A DNA stretch of 64,000 nucleotides, taken from contig JANEZZ010002061.1 in the NCBI GenBank assembly GCA_026122225.1, forward strand, positions 62,001-126,000, written 5' to 3'. Shown piece by piece: positions 14,301-26,300 of the stretch. The DNA comes from Heloderma charlesbogerti. Its lineage: Eukaryota > Chordata > Lepidosauria > Squamata > Helodermatidae. The notes beneath the pieces were generated by a model. It did not search any database. It saw only the letters and a program-made list of their open reading frames with translations, and was not told the DNA's origin. Made by a program: the position numbers and the translations under genes. Every line of letters starts with the position of its first letter. Position 1 is the first letter of the stretch.

Positions 14301-17300
14301 ATCCTATTTCCCGCAGGGCCAACCAGATACTTATGGGAAGTCCGCAAGGAGGATATGAGCGCGATAGCCCTCTCCCGTTGCTGTTCCCTGGCATTGAGAG
14401 GCATACTGCCTCTGATACTGGAGGTGACATACAGCCATCATGCCTAGCAACCATAGATAGCTTTATCCTCCATGAAGTTGTCTAACCCCCTTTTAAAGTC
14501 ATCCAGGTTGGCAGCCATCACTCGATCTTGTCAAGTCCCATGGATTCAGTAATGCAGTTAGGCAATCTTAGTCTCTGGACTTAATGGTCTTACGGTGGTC
14601 CCCTCTTTAGTGTCTAATGTGTATCACTTCCCCTCCTTTAAAATGTGGTAAGCCAGCTCTGCTGCATTCGGTGGGCCCTCCTGATAATTCCACGGAGGGG
14701 GCCCCTGGACCTCTGCCCCATAGTCCCTCCTTGGCAGCACCAGTGCAGAGATCAGGGGCAGAAGGCCTTGGTGCTTGTCAAGTGAGCTTGTAAGCTACTT
14801 GCACTTCTGTCTGTATATACTATGTCTTTATATCGGCAGTATCTGTGTGATCAGCTCCAAGAACACAAGCAGCCCATTGTCTCCACCTGCTCCATGGCAG
14901 ACGTCCAGGCTGCCTTCAACACGATTGTTGCTCGGATCCAGAGATAGTGAGTAGTGCCTGGCAAGCACCAGTGCAACTGGTGGCAAGTGCCCTGCAGAAG
15001 GGTTAACCATGGGGGAAGGACTTTGGGGTTTCGTGTACGCAGGGCTGGAAGCTCCCCTGGTTTCAGCCTCAGAGACAGGCACTCCCCTTTTGGACTACAT
15101 CTCCCATCAGCCAAGTATGGTCAGTGTTCGGGCACGGGTGGGCAGGGGGCATTGTAATCCAAGACATCTGGAAGGCACCAGGTTGGGGAAGGCTTGACTC
15201 CGCCAGGGTGGGGAATGCGTGGTCCTCGTGGATGTTCTGGGACTGCATCTTCCGTCGCCCTGGGCAGCGTGGCCAGTGGTGAGAGATGATGGGAGTTGCA
15301 GTTCAAAGACATCTGGAGGGCCACACATTCCCCACCCCTGGCTTAGTCCAGCCTTCCCCAACCTGGCCCCCTCCAAGGGTCTTGGACTAAATCCCCCATC
15401 ATCCCCAGCCAGCACAGTCCATGGCCATACTGTGGCCATACTGATGTTTGGACTGTGTAAAACCCGCTCCATCTGTGTTTCACAGTTTGTCAGAAGCATT
15501 TGGTTCCATCGTCTGCTCACAGACGGATGCAAATTATTTTTTTCCAGCATGCGGAAAAATACGCAAATAATTACGTAAGAGGTTTCATAAGAACTGACAT
15601 CATTTACCTTAGTACGTAATATTTAGCATATTGTCCCCCATTCCATTCAACTTTTCCTCAGCAGAAACTCACATGTTTTCTTACGAATAAATATATGTAA
15701 ACTTTGGGGAAATTAAAAAAAACACCCAAAAGTCCATGGACTCCATGCAGCCTGAGGAGGGTGCTCCGTAGCAGATTCCTCAGGTCGGATTCTTAGAAAT
15801 CTGAGCTCATTTTACTCCGCCTCGAATTTCTCCAGCATCCCTAGCTGAGAATAATAGGAATCTGTAGTCAAAGACAGCAGGAGGATGCCTGGTTGGGGAA
15901 GGCTGGTTAAATTCGGTCGGCGGCACACACTAGGCTGGAGGTGGTGGGAGCGGTGGGATCGTGACAGGTTTGTGCTGTCCTGGAGCTGCTTGGCTGCAAA
16001 CGTCTCAGAACCTTCTCTTCCCCTGGCAGCTGTAACTGTAACTCCCACATGCCTCCCCCAGTGAAAGTGGCTGTGGCTGGGGACCAGAGCTACCTGAGCA
16101 CTGTCCTGCGCTTCTTCGTGGAGCAGCTGGCCAGCAAGACCCCGGACTGGCTTAACTACCTCCGCTTCCTCGTGGTGCCCTTGGGTAAGCGTCTTTGCCA
16201 CGGGGGGCCAGTCCTGAAGGGCCCTGATGTCGCCTCAGCCGGGGCAGCCAGCCAGCCACTGTGGCTGGCCTGCAGGACCGTCTCTTCAATCACCCCCAGC
16301 CAGTGGTCTAGAGGAGGGCAGAGGCGAGCTGTTCGGAGTGGGATCTGCCACCCACCCACCCACCCACCCACCCACCCGCACACACAACGCACGACCCTTT
16401 GGCACTGCTTCACAAGGAGAGAAGGGGGAGCTTTGCTTTGCTTGTGTTGTCCACCTTTCCTCCACCACCCCTTTAAGGCTTCCATTTCCTCTGCCTCTTT
16501 CCCAGGCTCTCACCCACTGGCCAAGTACCTCGGTTCTGTGGATAACAGGTACAGCACGTTGTTCCTTGATGCCGCATGGAGAGAGCTCTTCAGCAGAGTC
16601 GAGCCCCCAAGTTCAGGTAAGAGCCCTGGCAGACCCCTGGCTCCAGCAGCCCAGAGACCCCCCAGAGCAGCGCTTGGTGAGGCTTCCTTGGGCCTCATCA
16701 CTGCTCTGTGTTGCCTAAACCCTTACATTCATCTCCCTCCAGACACTGTGGACGTCCCGGGTCGAGTTGCCCAGTTCATCACAGGTGCCATTGTGTCCCA
16801 TCAGCTGCCCATTTCTGAAGCCATGTTGACCTACAAACAGAAGAGGTAAGAGGACTTGCAGTCCTCCTGTCTGTCTGTCTGTCTGTCTGTCTCTTCCTTT
16901 CCTTTCCTTTCCTTTTCTCTTTCACTTACACTAGCATTCTCTTTTTCTTCCTTGCACTTGCACTCTCTCTCTCTCTCTCTGCCACACACGTGCACATGCC
17001 ACTCTGCAAGAGAATTAGCCACTTGGACCCACATTATCCATCTCATAGGGAGCCTGCCCCTCATGGCCCCCATATTCCAAGGGGGTGGTGTGGTGGGCTG
17101 GGCAGTGGAGCCAGAGACTGTAGGCCATCCTCTTTCCATGCGGTTACAAGGGCCATGTGGTCGTCTTTTAAGTGGCAACTGGAGTGGCTCTGAGTTTTCC
17201 ACATCTGCCCGTGAAGCACAGCAGCATGAGAGCAAAACAGATGGGCAATGCCTCTCTCTTGGGACGAAGAGGATCCTGCCCAAGGTGCCAGATCACAGGC

Positions 17301-20300
17301 AGGTCCAGCTGGTGGTTTTAGGGATTGCAAGTGCTGTTTCTATGCTTCCTCCCCCCACAGTTCAGGTGTGTGGGGTACTTCAGGCCCTGCTGTTCTCTGC
17401 TTGCCCCTACAGCCAACGGGGATTGGCACACAGTACGTATGGCTGGCTTGTTGCCCTCCCTGTGGGAACTTCCGGGGGAGGAGGGGAGGGTCTCTGCTTT
17501 TTGCTGGGACATTTCCTGGGTTGAGTGCTACCCTGCCTGTCCATGCAGGCAGGCTCACAGGTCTGGGGCGTTTTCATATGCTTCAAATCAAGAACTATCC
17601 TTCAAATTCATTCCAGAGCCTGGAGCACTGGTTGAAGTGGCAGCGACATGGGCACAGGCCTTCTGGGCAGTTGGCTGTTTATACCCCCCTCCCCCACAAG
17701 TGTCCCCAGCTCACCATTTGGTTCAACTCACCACTGAGGTTTGGTGTGAAAAAGAAAAACTTAGAAAAATGTGAGCAACAAGGCCCATGCCAGAGGAGGC
17801 TATTGGAGGCCTGTCCCCGGAGCCGCTGCCCATGCTGCACGGGTCACTAACTCAGCCAAGGTGGAAACCATGTGCTCGCTTTCAGAGGAAAGGCCGGCTG
17901 CCTCCAGTCTCCACCAGCCACTGCTCCGGTGATGGTTGCGGCTTATGGCTTCCATGCATGCCCTAAATTGGCCTCTGCTGGCTTGAGCTAACGAGCGTAT
18001 GGATGGAAGAGCCCCAGTGCTGGAACAGCAAGTGCCAGAAACAAAGGCTGCCAGTGGTACTGAGTGAAGATTGGCGGGGGGGGGGGAGACACGGGGTGAT
18101 GGAGGGGAGGGGGCCGCAGGGCCTGTTCACTCCATAATCTCGCCACGTGGCAGTTGTGGAGAGAAAAAACTGGTGAGCTGGTCTTCCACAGCTGCTACCA
18201 TGCGAAGGCTTTCGCTTTTGGCATTGCTTCACAGACATCAGCAGTGATGGTGTATGCCAAATGCCTAATGCCCCACGCAGGTATACACACATGCAGCTAG
18301 CTTGCCAGAGGCTGCAACACAACATGCAGAAGCATTTTCCAAAGTCACCATGTGGCCTGTGGTTGTGGGAATAGACCCAGAAAACAGAATCCTGGAGATG
18401 AGACATTGCTATGTATCGGGGGAGCCTATAGTCAGCATGTCTTTGACCGGTACACGTGCTTCTCACACTCAAGGCTGTCCCAACAGCGCAAACACCCCAA
18501 GCAATGTCCTGGAGAGGGCACCAACAAAGCTGCACATGGCCTGAGCATTATTCTCCAGAGTTCTCTGAGCGACTGCAAGGGGTCCTGGGGCATACTGCTT
18601 GGGGTTCTGTGGAGGGCCCTCTTGGGGGAACAAACGTCTTTGGGCAGCCATGCTGTGGTGTTTGGCTCCTAGACAAACCTGAATTTCAAGTGAGGGGCTC
18701 TGTGCTGCTTTGAGTCACTGTTGTGTCTCACTAAACCACTCGTGTATCCCAAGACAGTAACAGCAAGCAAGCAAATAGGGGGTTTAAAGTATGCACACAG
18801 GTAATATATTCTTATTTGTTAAAATACACTGGCATGTAAGTCCATAATACTGTAGCTACATGTTGAATTGGTGAAACGTGGTGTATACAGACAAAAGAAT
18901 TCTCCGGCATTAAAAGTAGCCTGGGACTTTTAACTGGGTTGTCCTTGGCACCTTTTTTCCCTCTCTAAAATCCAGTCTAGATCTCTTCCATTCTTCCAGA
19001 CGATTGCAGTAGGGCAAGGAGACAAGTTCTTCAGTCTTGGTGTATCGCCCCACTGGCCCCTGGCCTTCATGCAGCTGCAGTGCTTCCTGTAGGCCAGTGA
19101 TTTTCAAACTGGTCTGGGGGATGCTGGCAGCTCTAAGCAGCTTTCCTTCAAGAGAGGGTGCACATCATGACAGATCTCCCCTTGCAACACAGAGCCACAG
19201 GGAAGCATCGGGTGTGGCACTGGTGGCGTAGTGGTACATTCCGAAGTGCAGGCGCTCATCATGACAGTCCCCATAGCCACGCCCCTAAAGAGAGTCCAAA
19301 CATTCAGGCAACCATGTCAACAAAGCGGTTCTAGCAGTTTTCTTCTCCGCCAAGAGCAGGACTTTTGTCAAGCAAATGGGTCTAACTTGGCCATTCAAGA
19401 CCAGGCCACCCCAGAACACTGCATCACAATGGGGACTGATATATCATTGTTGGGAAAATTCAGTTTCCCCCAGCTACTGTGAGAATTGCAGCTAAGCTCA
19501 GAGGGAACAGGGCATTCCGTGGGGCAGATGACCTCAGCGCCAGCTGCGTCCCTGTGAGCCCTGGTGCCACTGCTCCACAGGCTGGCTGCACGTTCAGCTA
19601 AGGTGTAGTGAGACCAAGCGAGGCTTGACAGGCCCAGCCGCTGCCCCAGCTAAGTGGACTGCGCACCTTCGAATGCATCCTTGGACCCTCTGCGAGGTGT
19701 AGGAGTTCCAGGACAAGCATGCAGGGCTCCTCTGAAGGCTTGTTGATGTGGGAAAAACATCCTTTGAAAGCAGAAAGTTTGACAAGCACTGCACCTGCTC
19801 TGGTGCCAATGTAGTCATCCTCGTGCGTCGCTGCCATGTCAGCGAAGGCTGCCGAGTCTGCTGGCGCTTCAGCAGAGCAGCGCAGCAAAAAGGAAAGGGC
19901 CGGCGCCAGGGGTTGGATTGCGGATCGCCTGTAGTGGTCCAGGCCCTTTCTTGTCTGCCAGCAACAAAAGAGGAGCAAGGGTTCTTCCAGGCCTTGAAAG
20001 GATGTGTTTGTTTATTTACAGAATCATTCCACTTAATTCGGTTTAGGCAACTGGATTTGGTGGAATGATGCAAATACGCATGCACACGCCCACACATATT
20101 CCAGTACTTAAGAGAGGGATGGGGAAGCTGTGGCTCTTCAGATGTTACTGGACTACAGTTCCCATACTCCCTGCCCACTGACCATGCTGGCTGGGGCGGT
20201 TGGGAATTAGAATCCAACTTCTGGAGGTTCCTCACCCATAAGAGCTTCTGGCTCTTCTTTTGTGTCGCTAGTTTCGTGCTGTCCCTTCTCACGCTTCTGC

Positions 20301-23300
20301 CCCCCTCAACTCGTCTGTTCTGGGGCTTTCTCTCCCCCACTGGCCCTGCTGCTCCCCTGGCTTATCGCTGCCTGCTCACCCACCCGGAGAGGGGAGGGAG
20401 CAGTGGCAGGAGCAAGGAGCAGCAGCAGCAGCCTCCACTCACCTCTTTTTCTCCCTGTGGGTGGCCCATGTGGAAGAGGGCAAGTAAATGGACAGCGGCA
20501 AGGAGGAGCTGGGCCACTGAGCGTTTTGTGTCCAAGCTTCCCCCCGCCCAATCTGGAGCCGGTGCTGGTACATGCATTTTGCAGAGCACCCCCTTTCCGT
20601 GCTTCCGCAAGCTACCCTGGATGGCATATAAATGTCAGACACGTAAATAACGTGTGGCTTGGTTCACAAGTACAGAACCAGGAACTACAGGAGGCTGGTG
20701 CTTGGATGCATCCAGAACAGGCCTGATCCCTGCTGATGGGTTCTGGAGCCCTCCTCTATGCAAACTTAGGCACAGCCTTGTTCTTGGGAGGGGATGTCCC
20801 ACTGCCAGAGCCACATTCGCCCAGGCCAGCACGTGCGTTCTCACTCCCATGCTGAGGGCAGAGTGGCATTGCTTGCCCCGGCCTTGTTGGGCGAGGTGGG
20901 CACTCTGTGTTGTCTCCAAGCGCCAGTATCTTAACGGCTTGTGTTCCAGCAGTGATTATGCCTCTCCCTCTTCTTGGTTTTTGGCATTCAAGGAAAAGAA
21001 GCCTCTATTTTGATTTTTATATCAGGTATTGGACTGTGGCTTGCTGCAGTGTTGCCTTTTATCCTCTGTGTCCGTCCGTCTCCTCTCTTCGTCTCGGAAC
21101 AGAACCGATTCCTCCCCTGTCTGCCTTGTGTGAGGCGAGGGCTGCTGGCTGTTCCTAGCTGCATGTGTCAAATCCCCAGTGTGGAAATAGTGGGGGTGAA
21201 GAGAACCCCCTCCTTCCTTTTGAGCCTCTTCTGCATCTGCCCCTTTGCTCCCCCCCCCCCCCCGCTCCACAACTTTCCCACAGTGTGATCCTGGGTTGGT
21301 TGCTGGGGAGGTTGCTATGCTTTGTGGAGCAGAGGGATCTATCCTACTTTCTCCCCTGCCCCCAGTCCCCCTGTCCCCCACCCCAAGGAAGAGACACCAT
21401 TGCTTGGCTCTGTGATAGTTGCTTGTTTAGAATGTCAGGCTTTTGCTAACCCGGACCCAGCAGCAACACCACCACCAAAAGCCTGGCTGTTCTGCTTGGG
21501 TCAAACGATAGGGCAGAGCTATTCCCGTGCAGTTCAGGATGCTGTTGGTGATGTGACCAGCAAAGGAGGATGGGAGATAAAGCTGGGGACATGAGCTACA
21601 CTTTGCCGTTGCCGTTACAGGCAGAGGGGCCTTGCCACTTGTAATTTGTCTCTGTTTTGTTTTACAGCCCAGACGAGGATTCCTGCCAGAAATTTGTACC
21701 ATTTGTCGGGGTGAGTGTTGTTGGGATGGGACAGCCAGTAACTACAAGAGAAATCCTGGCACCTTCCTTTCCCCTTGATTACCTTCCCCTGTGAAACCCC
21801 TGCAAGGGGAGGCTGAAGGGGGGTTGCCTTGCAGAAAGCCAGTATTTAGAGATGTAGCTGCAATTTGGTGTGGGGGCCGGGCATGATGAGGTGGTTGAAA
21901 GTTGGCTCTTGGCAACTCTTGTGGTGCTGAGTGCGGTGTTTTTTCCTCCCGTGTGCCCTGGCAGGTGGTGAAGGTGGGACTTGTGGAGCAATCCTTCAAC
22001 ACCTCAGGTGAGAAGCAGACTTCGACAGCAGCAGAGTTGGGCCTGCAGGCTTCTGCAGGTTGATGTTGTCCCCCCACCCCACCCTTATGTCTTCCAGTGA
22101 CCCAACACAGACCAAACTCTGATGCACCAGTGGATGTGGGGGCAGGGGCGGGGGCAGGGGCGGGGGCAGAGTATTGGGGCCAGACAGGCTAACCTGCATT
22201 CTCCCAACTGTGAACTTCCGAAGGTGGATAAGTCACTGAGTCCCGGCTTTGTGAAAGCAAACGATGTACAAGTTGCAAAACGAATGGATGGACGAATGAT
22301 AAAATGCCACAACGGGCCCGAAGTTATTCATAATTTGCAATACTGAATGTTGGGAAACCACTGTTTGAACCTCTTGAGGTGAAACAGTCAAACAAACAAT
22401 CACAGTCTTAAAACACAGCACTGGACTATTTGCTTACAAAACACCCCCCATGTTGTTGGCATGATCCAACCTATATAGACTGAGGAAAGGGTGTACATAA
22501 CAGCCGTCGCTCCTTTGGCAGCTCAGGGGCAAGTGGACAGAAGAGAATAGAGAAGTGCCACGTGCAGGCCCTTCACATGCTTTTGCAGGACTGGAGACCC
22601 ACCAGACTGCACCGACTGGGCTGCACAGGCAGACCCACCACAGACAGACACCCCGGCTTGGGGGGAAAGATGAACTCCCTGCAGTCTCAGCCAACGCAAG
22701 GGGTGCTGCTCTGTTAGAGGAGAATTGGCTGGCACACTCCATTGCCTGAACCAGTCAATTCTGGGAAGACTTAAAAGGCGGAGCTCACGCTTCCCCTGGC
22801 AAGAGTGAGCGGCCCTCCCCGAGAGGCTCACTTCACAAACCAGTATGGTAAAGCAAGAGCCGGACAGCAGTTGGTAGTCCATGTGGGCCCATGACAGCCA
22901 CTGCTAGCAGGCAAGAACCCCTCTGTTACAACCAGGACTTCTTTTTCTTTCCTTAGTTGATTCTGATGATGCCACCATCTGTACCACCTCGCTGCTAAGT
23001 TCATCTTCACCATCTGGTGGAGGGATCCCCTACACCAAGGATGCCGTGGGTACCCCTCCGCCCTCTCCATCTGTAAGCAGTGGGCTCTCGGGAGCCGGGT
23101 AAGCACCTTTCGGCGGTATCAGTGCCACGAGATGGGGATTCTGATCTAGAGTACTAACAGCTGGGCAGCGAATTAGTTCCTGGTTTATATCACCCTTAGA
23201 GGAGAACATTCCTCCATGTTGAGTACAAGGGCAACGGTAAGAGAAGGCAGATGGAAATAGCATGTGGGTATTTGACCATTTAAGTTCCCACAGTGTAGGA

Positions 23301-26300
23301 AGAAAACATAAGAGGTAAAGGATCGCAGTTGGTCCTGCTGTGCTGTGGGATGCTCTCTACAGGAGAGCCGGAGGGGAGTGCCAGAAGGTGTGGGATCCTC
23401 TGCTTGGAAAACACAACAGCAACATCTGTGCATGGATTGGGCACAGCTAGACATGGTGGTCAAAGTGTTACTATGACTAAGACTGCTCCATGGCTGGAGG
23501 CCAGAGTAGATAGAAATCAATTATTTTTAAAAAAAAGAAAAAAATGTTTTTAAAAATGTAAATCTGAATTTTAAAAAATCAAATAAAATACGAAATTATT
23601 CTCTCATTTAAAAAGTGACACAGTTACAATTAAATCTCATCATAAATATGCTAAACCTACACTTACAAAAGAGAATTAGTGTCTCTGTCACCCCCACACA
23701 CATTAAATTCCCTACCAATCAAACATGGGCATTCATTTACATTTACATTCATTTACATTCCATTAGACAATGGAACCAATTACCTAGGGAGGTGGCGGGC
23801 TCTCCCACACTGGAGGCATTCAAGAGGAGGCTGGCCAGCCATCTGTCAGGGATGCTCTGACTTGGATTCCTGCATTGAGCAGGGGGTTGGACTTGATGGC
23901 CTTGTAGGCCCCTTCCAACCCTACTATTCTATGATTCTGTGATTTTAGTTTTACATCTCATGACAATGGCTCTGTCCAGCCTAACTGCCAGCTCTCGCTT
24001 CTCGAGAGTTCTGGGCTTTCAGTTTCTGTTGCTCTGACTAATGTCAGAAGTGTAAAGACACCGGCTGGATAGGAGTGTTGCTGTGCTTATGTGGTGGTGG
24101 AGCTGGGCAAAGCAAGGCAAAGGAGTTAGGACAGAAAGACAGTGGATAAAAATAGATGACGTATTTAAAAAACCACACACAGCAAAATTGGATTTATAAA
24201 AATGTAAATAGGAATTTTAAATAAATAAATAAATAAATAAATTAAAATAAATATATAAAAATAAATTAAAAAATACCAAATTTCTCTTAAATAACTAGGT
24301 TAACATTAAATAATCTGGCTATAAGCATGTTAGCCATACAGTGAATCTCTAAATCAAATCAACACCTCTACCAGATATGCTGGCCTGGTTCTCATATAAT
24401 GATACCCAGAGTATGGGTTGAATAATGGGTTCTTGTTGAATCATGGGTTCTTGTTACATGCGGACCTGCACTATGGTTTAACTATGGATTGTTAACCACA
24501 AACAACCCAGGAAGAGAACCCATGGTTTGTTGTCGAGTTGTGAACTCTATGTCGATAACAACCCATAGTAAAACCATAGTGCAGGGTTTGCATGCAACAA
24601 CAACCCATGATTCAACAACCACCCAAGGTTCAATGACAACCCATACTCAGTCCATACTATGGGTTTTCGTTACATGCGAACCAGGTCACTGGATTAAGCA
24701 GGATTTTCTATTGAGATGAAGAACCCATCTGATCATTTCTCAAATATAAATACTAGAAAGAAAAAAAGAAGACAAAATTGTCCAGTGTGCATCTTCCTGT
24801 ATTCCCATACTTAGGTTGCAATCGTATAACCTTTTGCCTGGGAGTAAGCCCCACTGAACTAAGTGAAACTGAATTCTGAGTAGACATGCATAGGATTGTG
24901 CGATTAACCTCAACGGTCATGGGTACTGGTCATAAGAACCTATATGGGAATATTTTAAAGGCATTCCCTATAAAGGTAAAAAAGAAAAGCATATTGAGAC
25001 AAAGAGATGCAAAGCCTGCTTGTAAGAATGAAGGAGTGTAAATAATACTCTTACTTAGTTGCAAATTAACATGGTTTAGTGGTCAGCTTTGCACCACTGT
25101 TCAGGAAATACATTCAGAAAACATTTCAATGGGAAACTTGATTTAAATCAACTTTTTTTCCTCGCTGATTTTAATCAGTGATTTCAGTCCCCTCGATTTA
25201 AACCAGTCCACCCTTCTGGAGGCTCTTGTGGGAATGGGGTGGATGAAGGAGGCTGGCTACAGTCACAGTGGGGCTTGGAGCAGGTGCTCAGAAAGTAGCA
25301 GCAGACAAGCCAATGTGAGAGCCAGACTGTACCACCTCAGTCTGCAAGGGGAGGGGAGAGGCACATGTTTGGCTGTTTTCCTCAGATTAAAAATTTCCTG
25401 CATTTAACAAAAATAAACCATAGCAAAACCTAGTATGTTGGAGAGAAGGCTAAAAACCCTTCTCTTTGAAATTCTAGTGTCCTGTATCCAGGAGGCTTTC
25501 TATATTGGGAGCATTCTAAAATGTGACCCCTGTTCCACCTACAACAGGCGCAGCTGCGGGAGGTCCAGAGGCCATTTTCATCCCCCGGAACCCCCCATGG
25601 GCCACACCGGGGGGCAGGGCATGAAAAATAGCTTGGCTTGCTGCCACTGTGTTACAGCAAACTGCTCGGTAGCGCTAAAACAGGCGAATTTATCTTGCCT
25701 GCAAGCTAAATGTGTCTGTTCAGCACTCCATAGCTGCTATGGAGAGCCATTTTGTCTTCTCAAAAATCATTTCAGGGTGCCACATATGGCAGGCGGGCCA
25801 TATGTTGTGCACCCCTGCCTTACAGGCAGAAGTGATACAGTCCAGCATGCGCTGCATTCCATGATTCTGCTGATTGCTCAGAGTCTTTTAGCTATAACTG
25901 AGTTTTCTCTTTGCCCCCAGCAATTTGAGCCCTGGTGTGGAAGTAATGGGTCTGCAAGTAGATTACTGGACCGCTCAGTGCCCAGAGAAGAGAAAAGAGG
26001 CTGAGAAGCGGGAAACAGGCATCAAGAACACCCTGAAAAGCAATTTCCGCTCCCTCCAAGTCAGCCGCATCCCTGGCCTCGGGGAGCTGACCCCACCCAA
26101 CACCATGGCCATGACTGTGGTCACCAAGGAGAAGAACAAGAAAGGTAGCCATCAGCAATGTCCAGGCTCTTTTATCAGCCCATTCAAGCTTTGCTCATGG
26201 CCAGATTTCTAGCCTACCCTTGGCATGGGCCAGAATGCTTCCCAGCACTGGCTCAGGCACAGATAGGATATCACTGCATGTGCCGCTGTTGAGTCTCTTA

